64,000 nt of DNA from Oscillospiraceae bacterium (GTDB taxonomy: Bacteria > Bacillota > Clostridia > Oscillospirales > Oscillospiraceae), in assembly GCA_020025275.1 (NCBI GenBank), contig JAHHSI010000001.1, positions 124,001 to 188,000 of the forward strand, written 5' to 3'. The notes beneath the pieces were generated by a model. It saw only the letters and a program-made list of their open reading frames with translations. It was not told the DNA's origin and did no database searches. Numbering within the stretch: the first letter of the stretch is position 1; each line of letters starts with the position of its first letter. Positions 1 through 7,688 of this stretch are shown here, in pieces. Both the position numbers and the translations under genes were made by a program.

Positions 1-1601
1 TGGGAAAGACGGTGATTGATGTTGTCGGACACCTCTGCTGTGGCGTAGGTGGACTGCTTGGTAAAGGCCAGCATCACGCTGTCAGAGCCGTTGAGCTTGG
101 CGTAGATCTCGTCGGAATTGTCGGTGATGAATAGATCGGCCACATCGCCCATACAAATGGGGTCCACGCCTTCCAGACCAAAGTCGAAGAGAACCATGTG
201 CTCCAGATCCTCCTGCGAGGTGACCGTATCCCCCACCGAGACCATGTAGCTGACGCCGTCCTGTTCAATATAGCCGGCGGGCATGGAGAAGTTCTGGGCC
301 GTCAGCAGTGTGCTGATGGTCTGGATGTTCAGGACGCGGGACAGATCGGCCTGCTGCAAGAGTCCCGCCTTGGTTCCCTCCAGCTGAGAGAGCGCCTGAT
401 CCAGCTGGGCCAGTGTCATATCCAGCTGGACCCCGGAGGAAATGAGCGCCGTGGCCGCATCGGTGAGACTGATGGCGCCGGAGGCCAGCTTGTCGGCCAG
501 TTCACTGTAGCCGCCCTGCTCCAGAGCGTCCAGCTGGCGCAGGATGTCCTCCAGCTGCCGGCGCCACGCCTGCTCCGTCTGGGCCATTTCCTCCCACGAG
601 GTATTCAGTGCGGCCAGACGCAGTTCCAGTGCCGCCAGATCGGCCTGCACCTGTCGGTATTCCGGGCTGTTTTCAATGTCCGCAATGGCGGCGTTCTTCT
701 GCTCCTCGGTCAGGGAGGAGTCGTTGCGGATCTGCTCCATTTGGTAGTGGAACTGGGCGTTCTTGGCATCCACTTCCACTTTTTTTGCCTGAATGTCGGC
801 CAGTTCTGTGAGGTTGGCCTGTAATTGATCCCGTGTTTGGCGCAGGGTGTCGATGGTGCCCTTGGCGGCCAGCAGTGCCTCCTTGGCGGCTTCCTGCATG
901 GCATCGGCCTGGGCACCGTGGATGGCGGCCTTGGCGGATTGGAGCTGGCTGCGGGTGGCATGGATCTCCCCTTGTGCCTGCTCCAGCTGCGCCGCCATGG
1001 CGTCCTCCAACCGCTGCGACAGGGCATCCATCTTCTCCTGATTCAAGAGAATGTGGAGCTGGCTGTCCACCACGCCGGACACGTCCACGCTGGCCACACC
1101 GCTGATCCCGGAGAGCTGCTCGGCAAGAACGGTTTCGGCAAAGGTGGACAGGGCGTGAATGTCCTTTCCGTCATAGCCTACGGCCACCACCTCTACGGGC
1201 AGCATAGAGGGGTTCATTTTCAGCACGTAGGGCGCACCCACGTTGTCATCCCAGGAGCTTTGCAGAAGATTGATTTTCTGTTGAATATCGAGACTGGCGC
1301 TGTCCATGTTTACGTGCTCCTCGAACTCCAGCATGACCAGAGAGACGCTGTTTTTGGAGGTGGAGGTGACGGATTTGATCTCGCTGAGGGTGGCCATGGA
1401 GCGTTCCATGGGCCGCGTGATCTCTTTTTCGATGGCCTCGGGACTGGCACCGGGATCGGTGGTCACGATGACGACGTAGGGGAAATTCATGTTGGGAAGA
1501 AGGTCCGGTGTCATGCGTACATAGGCCACCACGCCCAGTACTAAAACAGCCAGGACAGCCACAAAAATGGTCAGTGGTTTCTTGACGCTGTATTTTGGCA
1601 T
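1..1601 (-). CDS. RND-family efflux permease (5' part, cut by window edge)
   Basis: Encodes the first ~533 residues of an AcrB/SwrC-like inner-membrane RND transporter. I read MPKYSVKKPLTIFVAVLAVL (cytoplasmic start and TM1), then the porter-domain motif TPDLLPNMNFPYVVIVTTDP and PGASPEAIEKEITRPMERSM typical of the family. The match resumes near the end with PAGYIEQDG, SVGDTVTSQEDLE and KQSTYATAEVSDNINHRL. Between about residues 180 and 420 lies a long Gln/Ala/Glu-rich, heptad-like insertion (coiled coil) that AcrB does not have. Start ATG has AAAGGAG 8-10 nt upstream and a promoter at 1659-1687. The C-terminal transmembrane bundle lies outside the window. Substrate unknown. Confidence 0.88.
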   Translation of the reverse strand, partial: MPKYSVKKPLTIFVAVLAVLVLGVVAYVRMTPDLLPNMNFPYVVIVTTDPGASPEAIEKEITRPMERSMATLSEIKSVTSTSKNSVSLVMLEFEEHVNMDSASLDIQQKINLLQSSWDDNVGAPYVLKMNPSMLPVEVVAVGYDGKDIHALSTFAETVLAEQLSGISGVASVDVSGVVDSQLHILLNQEKMDALSQRLEDAMAAQLEQAQGEIHATRSQLQSAKAAIHGAQADAMQEAAKEALLAAKGTIDTLRQTRDQLQANLTELADIQAKKVEVDAKNAQFHYQMEQIRNDSSLTEEQKNAAIADIENSPEYRQVQADLAALELRLAALNTSWEEMAQTEQAWRRQLEDILRQLDALEQGGYSELADKLASGAISLTDAATALISSGVQLDMTLAQLDQALSQLEGTKAGLLQQADLSRVLNIQTISTLLTAQNFSMPAGYIEQDGVSYMVSVGDTVTSQEDLEHMVLFDFGLEGVDPICMGDVADLFITDNSDEIYAKLNGSDSVMLAFTKQSTYATAEVSDNINHRLS

Positions 1602-1658
1602 AGAGTCGTCTCCTTTGATCTGATACACCCGATCCATGGGCAAAATATTACATGATTA

Positions 1659-1687
1659 AGCATAGCAAAAGGAGGGCAGAAAAGCAA
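1659..1687 (-). promoter_or_regulatory. sigma-A type promoter of RND permease gene
   Basis: On the minus strand TTGCTT (1682-1687) and TATGCT (1659-1664) are separated by 17 bp, about 55 nt upstream of the RND start codon. Confidence 0.6.
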
Positions 1688-1751
1688 TCCGTGCCGGCCA
1701 TCGTTAACGAAACTATTACAAATGACAGGCGATAACGGATGCGAAGAATAG

Positions 1752-1786
1752 CACAAGCCCCGAACATCGTGTGTTCGGGGCTTGTG
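1752..1786 (-). terminator. terminator of GntR gene
   Basis: Perfect 15-bp inverted repeat (cacaagccccgaaca / its complement) with a 5-nt loop, just after the stop of the minus-strand GntR gene. The following T-tract is weak, so termination could also involve other factors. Confidence 0.65.
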
Positions 1787-1798
1787 TGCTCACAAAGG

Positions 1799-2575
1799 TC
1801 AGTCGATGGACCGGGCAAAGGAGATGCCGGTCTTTTGCATATGTACATTGAGATCCACACGGTCGCCACGGATGTAGCTGCGGGTGTACTCGTAGATGCG
1901 GCCGTCCTCCGTTTTGGTCAGACGCTGATGATAGAAGGCGCTGCTGCCGGCGTCCACGCCCAGCAGTGCGGCCCGTGGGCCGTCCAGCAGCACGGCCGAA
2001 TAGCTGTCATCGGCGGAGAAAGGCGTGATCCCCATGTGATAGAGCAGGCTGTAGAAGCTGTGTGTCTCCAGCATTTCACGTGTCAGATTGGGGTAGATAA
2101 ACTGGGGATAGTAGGAGGTCTCCAGAATGAGGGGGGTGCCGTCCACGTTTCGGATGCGTGTGAAGCAGTAGACCGGGGTCCCCTCGTTGAGCTCCATGGT
2201 GCGGCAGATGGCGCGGGGCGGCACGATCACATCGAAGTCCACCAGCGTTGACGAAGGCACCTTGCCCATGGAGGACACTTCCGTGGTGAAGGAGTAGCGT
2301 ACGCCACGGCGGTTGGTGGTGGGGTCGGCCACAAAGGTGCCCTTGCCACGCTTGCGCACCACCAGTCCCTCGTCCTCCAGTTCGCCGATGGCCTGCCGTA
2401 CCGTGTTTCGGCTGATGTCCAGTGCACGGCACAGCTCCGTCTCCGAGGGGAGCAGATCGCCCACACTCAAGGTGCCCACAGAGATATTGCGTTTTATGAT
2501 CCCCACAAGCTGGGTGTACAGCGGGATGTCGCTGTTTAAAGAGAGTTTACTGTCCAGAATCGGATTTTGTTCCAT
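1799..2575 (-). CDS. GntR/HutC-family transcriptional regulator with UTRA domain
   Basis: 258 aa. Residues ~15-80 form the GntR winged helix (PLYTQLVGIIKRNI, LPSETELCRALDISRNTVRQ, LVVRKRGKGTFV). Residues ~95-250 match a UTRA ligand-binding domain (GTPVYCFTRIRNVDGTPLI, YSAVLLDGPRAALLGVDAGS), which in this family binds small sugars or amino-acid derivatives. Start ATG has AAGGA about 10 nt upstream and a TATAAT at 2618-2623. It stands alone between two genes of the same strand with its own terminator, so its targets are probably elsewhere or itself. Ligand not predictable from sequence. Confidence 0.88.
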   Translation of the reverse strand: MEQNPILDSKLSLNSDIPLYTQLVGIIKRNISVGTLSVGDLLPSETELCRALDISRNTVRQAIGELEDEGLVVRKRGKGTFVADPTTNRRGVRYSFTTEVSSMGKVPSSTLVDFDVIVPPRAICRTMELNEGTPVYCFTRIRNVDGTPLILETSYYPQFIYPNLTREMLETHSFYSLLYHMGITPFSADDSYSAVLLDGPRAALLGVDAGSSAFYHQRLTKTEDGRIYEYTRSYIRGDRVDLNVHMQKTGISFARSID

Positions 2576-2617
2576 AAGTTCAGGGTCCTTTCGACCATAG
2601 CTAAAATATTATATAAA

Positions 2618-2623
2618 ATTATA
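2618..2623 (-). promoter_or_regulatory. -10 box of GntR gene
   Basis: TATAAT on the minus strand about 42 nt upstream of the GntR start, in an AT-rich stretch. No good -35 hexamer is visible. Confidence 0.4.
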
Positions 2624-2732
2624 ACACAAAAGGAAAGGAAATGATAGAGAAACTTTTTGAAAAGAGATACAAAATCTGCAAGAAGGGGGGAAAATGGCCG
2701 GCGCGAAGAGCTCCGGGAAATATATGGGCAAA

Positions 2733-2770
2733 CGCTAATAACGCCGCCTTTACAGGCGGCGTTATTAGCG
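2733..2770 (-). terminator. terminator of gapA
   Basis: Perfect 17-bp inverted repeat (cgctaataacgccgcct arm) with a 4-nt loop, 39 nt past the gapA stop. The short TTT tract follows on the minus strand. Confidence 0.75.
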
Positions 2771-2808
2771 GAACAAAAAAGAAGGAAAACTTTATAAAAG
2801 GAAATAGC

Positions 2809-3819
2809 TTACTTGTGGTCCACGCTGTACATATGCTCGATCAGGCACAGCACCTTGTCGGAGTAGCCGATCTCGTTATCATACCAGGACACGACCTTCA
2901 CGAAGGTGTCGGTCAGAGCGATACCAGCGTTGGCATCGAAGATGGAGGTGTGGCTGTCACCCAGGAAATCGGAGGAAACCACAGCGTCCTCAGTGTAATC
3001 CAGAATACCCTTCAGTTCACCCTCGGCAGCGGCCTTCATGGCAGCGCAGATCTCCTCGTACTTGGCGGGCTTTGCCAGGTTGACGGTCAGGTCCACAACG
3101 GAGACGTCCAGAGTGGGAACACGCATGGACATACCCGTCAGCTTGCCGTTCAGGGAAGGAATGACCTTACCCACAGCCTTGGCAGCGCCGGTGGAGGAGG
3201 GGATGATGTTGCCGGCAGCAGCACGGCCGCCGCGCCAATCCTTCAGGGAAACGCCGTCCACGGTCTTCTGAGTGGCCGTGGTGGAGTGAACGGTGGTCAT
3301 CAGACCATCGGTAATGCCCCAGTTGTCATGCAGCACCTTGGCAATGGGAGCCAAGCAGTTGGTGGTGCAGCTGGCGTTGGAGACGAACGTCATATCGGAG
3401 GTGTACTTGTCCTGATTGACGCCGCACACGAACATGGGCGTGTCATCCTTGGAAGGAGCGGACATCACCACGTGCTTGGCACCGGCATCGATGTGGCCCT
3501 GTGCCTTCTCCTTGGTCAGGAACAGGCCGGTGGACTCGATGACGTACTCAGCGCCGACTTCCTTCCAGGGCAGGTCAGCGGGGTTGCGCTCAGCAAACAC
3601 GGGGATGGACTTGCCATTGACAATGATGGCCTTGTCCTCGGAATCCACCGTGGCGGCAAACTTGCCGTGCATGGTGTCGTACTTCAGCATATATGCCAGA
3701 TAATCAGCGGGGCACAGATCGTTGATGCCCACGATTTCAATTTCAGGGTGGTTCAGGCTGGCGCGCATAACCATGCGGCCGATCCGGCCGAAGCCGTTGA
3801 TACCGATTTTAATGCTCAT
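2809..3819 (-). CDS. gapA: glyceraldehyde-3-phosphate dehydrogenase, type I
   Basis: 336 aa, full length. Converts glyceraldehyde-3-phosphate, NAD+ and phosphate to 1,3-bisphosphoglycerate in cytosolic glycolysis. N-terminal Rossmann motif IGINGFGRIGRMVMR; catalytic Cys151 in the SNASCTTNCLAP signature; C-terminal WYDNEIGYSDKV. A single-gene unit with its own promoter (3883-3910) and terminator; the rest of lower glycolysis (pgk, tpiA, gpmI) lies 39-43 kb away in the same window rather than next to it. Codon choice is strongly biased, as expected of a highly expressed gene. Confidence 0.97.
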   Translation of the reverse strand: MSIKIGINGFGRIGRMVMRASLNHPEIEIVGINDLCPADYLAYMLKYDTMHGKFAATVDSEDKAIIVNGKSIPVFAERNPADLPWKEVGAEYVIESTGLFLTKEKAQGHIDAGAKHVVMSAPSKDDTPMFVCGVNQDKYTSDMTFVSNASCTTNCLAPIAKVLHDNWGITDGLMTTVHSTTATQKTVDGVSLKDWRGGRAAAGNIIPSSTGAAKAVGKVIPSLNGKLTGMSMRVPTLDVSVVDLTVNLAKPAKYEEICAAMKAAAEGELKGILDYTEDAVVSSDFLGDSHTSIFDANAGIALTDTFVKVVSWYDNEIGYSDKVLCLIEHMYSVDHK

Positions 3820-3882
3820 GCTATAAACATCCTCTCTGCAATATTAAAAAACGGAACATATCAAATGTATGGTACGTTTAGT

Positions 3883-3910
3883 ATTATATGCGATTTTGGC
3901 AAAAAATCAA
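3883..3910 (-). promoter_or_regulatory. gapA promoter
   Basis: Minus-strand TTGATT (3905-3910), 16-bp spacer, perfect TATAAT (3883-3888). Predicted leader is about 57 nt. Confidence 0.75.
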
Positions 3911-4018
3911 CCCCCTTTTCAAGAAAAAAAGAAAATAGCCATTTGATACAAAAAAGACCGTCGGATGTTGTCACTTTTGAATAAAAAACGGAATATAGCA
4001 AAATTAAAGGGAAAAACC

Positions 4019-4047
4019 TTGTATTTTGTACGGCATTTTGATATAGT
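4019..4047 (+). promoter_or_regulatory. promoter of kinase-like gene/mnmA unit
   Basis: TTGTAT (4019-4024), 17-bp spacer, TATAGT (4042-4047), about 85 nt before the TTG start at 4133. Confidence 0.6.
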
Positions 4048-4132
4048 AAAGCGACTGTGCGATGGAGAAAATTGCCGCGGATAAATTTCCTGGTAACGCT
4101 CCATGCTGTAAGGAGTAAGGAGGCGGCGTATT

Positions 4133-4945
4133 TTGTATCGTCAAGAAGAGCTGCGCTTGCTGGGCGAGGTATTGCCGAATGTGGCCTCGCAGATGCGGGG
4201 GATGCTGGGGAATCTGTATGCGGCTATGCAGTCTGCGGCCCCGGTGATGGAGAAGGAACCGTCGTTGGCGCAGGACCGGGAGATCATGCAGCAGAGTTAC
4301 TATCGTCTGCTGCGTTTGGTCAACAATCTCTCATCTGCCTCGATGCTTCTGGAGAGTGATGCGTTCTCCCTGCGAAATATAGAAATTGTGGAGTGGCTGG
4401 ACAACCTCTGCCGACAGGCACAGCCGCTGGCGGAGGCGGCCGGGATCGATCTTGTGTTTTCCTGTGATATGGGAAGCCACGTGGTGGCCGTGCATCCCGA
4501 GATGCTGGAGCGTCTGGTGTGGAATCTGCTGTCCAATGCGCTGAAGTTTACGCCTCAGGGCGGAAAGATCACGCTGTCCCTGCGGCGCGGCGGCGGGCAG
4601 CTGCTGCTGGCGGTGTCCGACACGGGCTGCGGGATCTCCGAAGAACTGCAGGAGACGGTTTTTGACCGGTATCTACACACGGCGCGGCAGGACCCGCAGC
4701 CTCACGGCTTGGGATTGGGTCTGCCGCTGTGCCGGCGGATCGCACAGGGCCACGGCGGACGGCTGATGCTCTCGTCGCAGGTGGGCAGAGGTACGACGGT
4801 GACGGCGGCGCTGCCGGATCGGCGCAGTGCCAGCTGTGAGGCGCGGGACGTGGCCTTCCAGTATGCCGGCGGTTTTCAGCCGGTGCTGATGGAACTGTCG
4901 GATGCCCTCCCCTATACGGTGTTCCGTCCGGAAAATTTGGATTGA
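4133..4945 (+). CDS. histidine-kinase-like ATPase lacking the phospho-acceptor histidine
   Basis: 270 aa, soluble, no membrane segment and no sensor domain. TTG start chosen because AGGAGG sits 9 nt upstream. Residues ~5-75 look like a DHp dimerisation helix pair, but where kinases have S-H-E-L-R this protein has A-S-Q-M-R (Ser19 at the His position). Residues ~120-230 are a HATPase_c domain with N box (WNLLSNALKFTP), G1 (DTGCGI) and G2 (GLGLGLPLCRR) all intact. The last ~35 residues are unrelated to kinases. No response regulator is adjacent; mnmA follows 96 nt later. It probably binds ATP, but autophosphorylation in the usual way is not expected. Function unknown. Confidence 0.8.
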   Translation: MYRQEELRLLGEVLPNVASQMRGMLGNLYAAMQSAAPVMEKEPSLAQDREIMQQSYYRLLRLVNNLSSASMLLESDAFSLRNIEIVEWLDNLCRQAQPLAEAAGIDLVFSCDMGSHVVAVHPEMLERLVWNLLSNALKFTPQGGKITLSLRRGGGQLLLAVSDTGCGISEELQETVFDRYLHTARQDPQPHGLGLGLPLCRRIAQGHGGRLMLSSQVGRGTTVTAALPDRRSASCEARDVAFQYAGGFQPVLMELSDALPYTVFRPENLD

Positions 4946-5041
4946 CCCTTGCGGCTCCGGCGGTGCTGGAGCCGCTTTTTTTAAAAGAAGCGGATAACGA
5001 TGACCTTGCCGAAACAGGCAAAGCATACAGAGGAAAAGAAG

Positions 5042-6088
5042 ATGGACAAGAAAAAAGTATTGGTCGCCATGTCCGGCGGCGTGGACAGCTCGGCTGCGGC
5101 GGTGCTGCTGCAGCAGCAGGGCTATGATTGTGACGGCGCGATGCTGCATCTGCTGCCGGAGAAAAATGATACCGCGGCCGCCGAGGCGGTGGCGCAGCGT
5201 CTGGGGATGCAGTTTTTTGCTCTGGACTGCCGTGAGCTCTTTGCCCGGGAGGTGATGGATCGCTTCTGCCGGGAGTATTGCGTGGGACATACCCCCAACC
5301 CCTGCCTCTACTGCAACCGGAATTTAAAATTCGGGGTGCTGCTGGATTGGGCGTTGGAGCACGGGTATGACTATGTGGCCACCGGCCACTATGCGCGGGT
5401 GCGGTACAGCCAGACGCAGGGCCGCTGGCAGCTGCTGCGGGCCGAGAATCGCCAAAAAGATCAGAGCTATGTGCTCTATCAGCTGCAGCAGAGGCATCTG
5501 GAGCACCTGCTGCTGCCGGACGGGAACTTCGATAAGCCGTCCATCCGGGAGAAGGCGCGGGAGGCGGGCTTGGAAAATGCGGAGAAGTCAGATAGTCAGG
5601 ATATCTGCTTCATTCCCGACGGGGACTATGCGGCCTTCCTCCGGGACTACGGAAAGGTAGAGATGGTGCCGGGCGACTTTGTGGACGCCGAAGGCCGGGT
5701 GCTGGGACGGCATAAGGGGCTGCCCTGCTATACCACCGGTCAGCGCAAGGGATTGGGTGTCAGCGCCGGAAAGCACGTATACGTGCTGCGGAAAAACGGG
5801 GCGGACAACACCATTTTGCTGGGGGACAATGAGGCACTCTATCAAAAGGAGCTGACCGCCTGCGACGTCAACTGGATCAGCGGCGAGACGCCGTCCGCTC
5901 CGGTGCGCTGCACGGCCAAGACCCGCTACAGCCAGACGGAGGCATGGGCCTGTGCAGAGGTGATCGGTGAGGGGCGCATCCGTGTCTGCTTCGATGAACC
6001 GCAGCGGGCCATCACCGCCGGACAGGCCGTGGTGCTCTATCATGGGGACGAGGTGCTGGGCGGCGGCACCATCGAGGATCAGAACTGA
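5042..6088 (+). CDS. mnmA: tRNA-specific 2-thiouridylase MnmA
   Basis: 348 aa. Thiolates U34 of tRNA-Lys, -Glu and -Gln using sulfur relayed from a cysteine desulfurase. PP-loop SGGVDSS at residues 11-17; catalytic Cys91 in the NPCLYCNRNLKF motif (equivalent to the LCN motif of E. coli); second Cys in SQDICFIPDG; central TGHYAR and C-terminal GQRKGLGV. I start at 5042 because the protein then begins MDKKKVLVAMSGG like other family members and AGAGGA lies 7 nt upstream; an in-frame ATG at 5000 would add 14 residues. Confidence 0.93.
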   Translation: MDKKKVLVAMSGGVDSSAAAVLLQQQGYDCDGAMLHLLPEKNDTAAAEAVAQRLGMQFFALDCRELFAREVMDRFCREYCVGHTPNPCLYCNRNLKFGVLLDWALEHGYDYVATGHYARVRYSQTQGRWQLLRAENRQKDQSYVLYQLQQRHLEHLLLPDGNFDKPSIREKAREAGLENAEKSDSQDICFIPDGDYAAFLRDYGKVEMVPGDFVDAEGRVLGRHKGLPCYTTGQRKGLGVSAGKHVYVLRKNGADNTILLGDNEALYQKELTACDVNWISGETPSAPVRCTAKTRYSQTEAWACAEVIGEGRIRVCFDEPQRAITAGQAVVLYHGDEVLGGGTIEDQN

Positions 6089-6102
6089 ATCGCAGAGAGG
6101 AA

Positions 6103-6132
6103 AATGCCCGGAGGCTATCCGGGCATTTTTTC
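6103..6132 (+). terminator. terminator of mnmA
   Basis: 10-bp stem (aatgcccgga / tccgggcatt) followed by six T residues, 15 nt after the stop. Confidence 0.9.
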
Positions 6133-6176
6133 ATGTCCGACCGGCCCTGCCTCCCCTGTCCCCTGCACAACAAGAT

Positions 6177-6215
6177 AAAAAGAGCACGGCACCGATGAGG
6201 CGTCGTGCTCTTTTT
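6177..6215. terminator. bidirectional terminator
   Basis: Inverted repeat aaaaagagcacg / cgtgctcttttt with T-tracts on both strands, between mnmA (plus) and the small ORF that ends the minus-strand operon. Confidence 0.85.
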
Positions 6216-6230
6216 CGCAAACGGGGCTGG

Positions 6231-6302
6231 TTATCGCTGACTGATCTGCCAGTCATCCTGATAGATCAGATCATCTACATCCCATGGTTTTTGTTCTTTC
6301 AT
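6231..6302 (-). CDS. small ORF, 23 aa, unknown
   Basis: Encodes MKEQKPWDVDDLIYQDDWQI plus SQR. An AGGAGG lies 8 nt before the ATG, a near-ideal site, and the ORF is followed within 20 nt by a strong terminator. It sits 55 nt after the membrane-protein gene as the last cistron of the 9.6-6.2 kb minus-strand unit. Acidic, no signal peptide, no membrane segment. I do not recognise it. The ribosome site and position are the only evidence; coding could be checked by conservation. Confidence 0.5.
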   Translation of the reverse strand: MKEQKPWDVDDLIYQDDWQISQR

Positions 6303-6357
6303 GACGCATGCCTCCTTGTTCCCCACAGTATATGCGGAGCGGCGGCCGAAAATGCGC

Positions 6358-6912
6358 CTAAAAGGAGCCTTTGCAGATTTTCTTGTGCCACTTGACGTGA
6401 TAGATCTGTGTAAAGCGCTCCAAGACCGCATCAAAGAGCAGCCAGAGGAAGCAGCCCATAATGATGGTGGTGAGCAGCAGTCCCTGCATGGAGCCGAACT
6501 CCTCCAGAAGATAGGTCATGTCCAGAAGCAGAATGGCCACTGTGTAGACGGCGCTGATGCCGACAGCAAAGAGGGCCAGCTTACACACCATGCGCAGTAC
6601 CCGGCTATGCAGAGTGCGGTTCAGCCACGGCCGGATGGCCGGATAGTAGCCTAAAAAGAGGAACAGCAGCGCCACTTCCTTGTCCGGTGCCAGAAAGAGG
6701 GCCAGCAGCGACACGGAGGTGAAGAACAGCAGTGCTGTCCGCCCACCGTAGACCTCCACCACCGGCACCAGACACAACATGGCCAGAAGCGGACAGCAGA
6801 AGGTGGCAAAGGGCAGCATCCCACCCAGACTCAGCAGCACCACCGCCAGAGCGCACAGGACACCGCAAAGGGCCATTTTGCGGCTTTTCTCGCGCATATG
6901 ACCGCGGTTCAC
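6358..6912 (-). CDS. integral membrane protein, ECF-S-like/YybS-like, unknown
   Basis: 184 aa with five or six hydrophobic segments (e.g. MALCGVLCALAVVLLSLGG, ALLFFTSVSLLALFLAP, GLLLTTIIMGCFLWLLFDAV) and a basic C terminus. The motif MALCGVLCALAVV followed by PFATFCCPLLA resembles predicted ECF-transporter S-like membrane proteins of Clostridia, but I cannot name a substrate. I choose the GTG at 6912: GGAGG lies 7 nt before it and it overlaps the preceding stop as GTGA, a typical translational coupling. An ATG at 6897 is the alternative. Confidence 0.75.
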   Translation of the reverse strand: MNRGHMREKSRKMALCGVLCALAVVLLSLGGMLPFATFCCPLLAMLCLVPVVEVYGGRTALLFFTSVSLLALFLAPDKEVALLFLFLGYYPAIRPWLNRTLHSRVLRMVCKLALFAVGISAVYTVAILLLDMTYLLEEFGSMQGLLLTTIIMGCFLWLLFDAVLERFTQIYHVKWHKKICKGSF

Positions 6913-7688
6913 CGTGCCGCCTCCACCAATTCCTCCCGCAAAGAGATACACAGCGCATTGGAGGCGAAGATGGAGGTGTTGTGCAAAACGTCCACCGCCT
7001 GTCCCTCCAGTGTGGAAACTGTGCCGCCCGCCTCCTGCAGGATGAGACACCCGGCCGCCACATCCCACGGCCGCAGCCGGCATTCAAAGTAGACCTCTGC
7101 CCGACCGGCCGCCACATGGCATAGATCCAGCGCCGCCGATGCCAGACGGCGGAAATCGGCACAGCGATCGTAGAGAAGGCGCATCATGGCAAAGGAGCGG
7201 TCGGTCAGCTCCCGGTCGTAGATCGTGGAGCCGAAGAGGGCCAGACCGTGGTCGGCCGGATAGGAAGAGACGTGGATGGGCTGGCCGTTGAGCGTAGCGC
7301 CCTCGCCGCGGCGTGCGGCGTACATCTCGTCCCGGAAGGGGTTGTACACCACGCCGTATTCGGCCATGCCGTTGTGGATAAGGGCCACGGAGATGCTGCT
7401 GTAGCCCAGATTGCGGACAAAGTTGGTGGTGCCGTCAATGGGGTCCACCACAAAGATCCACGGCGTGTCGGGCAGGGCCTCCTGCTCGCCTTCCTCCCCC
7501 AGAAAACCGGCCTCCGGCAGCAGACGCAGCAGTGCGCGGCGCAGATAGGTCTGTACCGCCACGTCGTACTTGGTCACCAGATCCGACGGGCCGCTCTTTT
7601 CACGGGTGTCCTCTTCAATGTGGTGCGCGCAGCGGATCAGCTCGCCGGCCTGCCGTACCACGTCTTTCATTTGTTCAAGTAGATTCAT
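6909..7688 (-). CDS. inositol monophosphatase family protein
   Basis: 259 aa, FIG/IMPase superfamily Mg2+-dependent phosphatase. Metal-binding motifs visible: GEEGE (loop 1), DPIDGTTNF (first signature) and RPWDVAAGCLILQEAGG (second signature). Family members hydrolyse inositol-1-phosphate, related sugar phosphates or PAP; which one cannot be told here. ATG overlaps the upstream sensor-kinase stop as ATGA, so translation is probably coupled to the two-component pair. Confidence 0.92.
   Translation of the reverse strand: MNLLEQMKDVVRQAGELIRCAHHIEEDTREKSGPSDLVTKYDVAVQTYLRRALLRLLPEAGFLGEEGEQEALPDTPWIFVVDPIDGTTNFVRNLGYSSISVALIHNGMAEYGVVYNPFRDEMYAARRGEGATLNGQPIHVSSYPADHGLALFGSTIYDRELTDRSFAMMRLLYDRCADFRRLASAALDLCHVAAGRAEVYFECRLRPWDVAAGCLILQEAGGTVSTLEGQAVDVLHNTSIFASNALCISLREELVEAAR

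Noticed and set aside
4569..5290. Minus-strand frames of 150 and 205 codons overlapping the kinase-like gene and mnmA
   Set aside because: Both are mirror frames of genes with intact signatures; no start signals.
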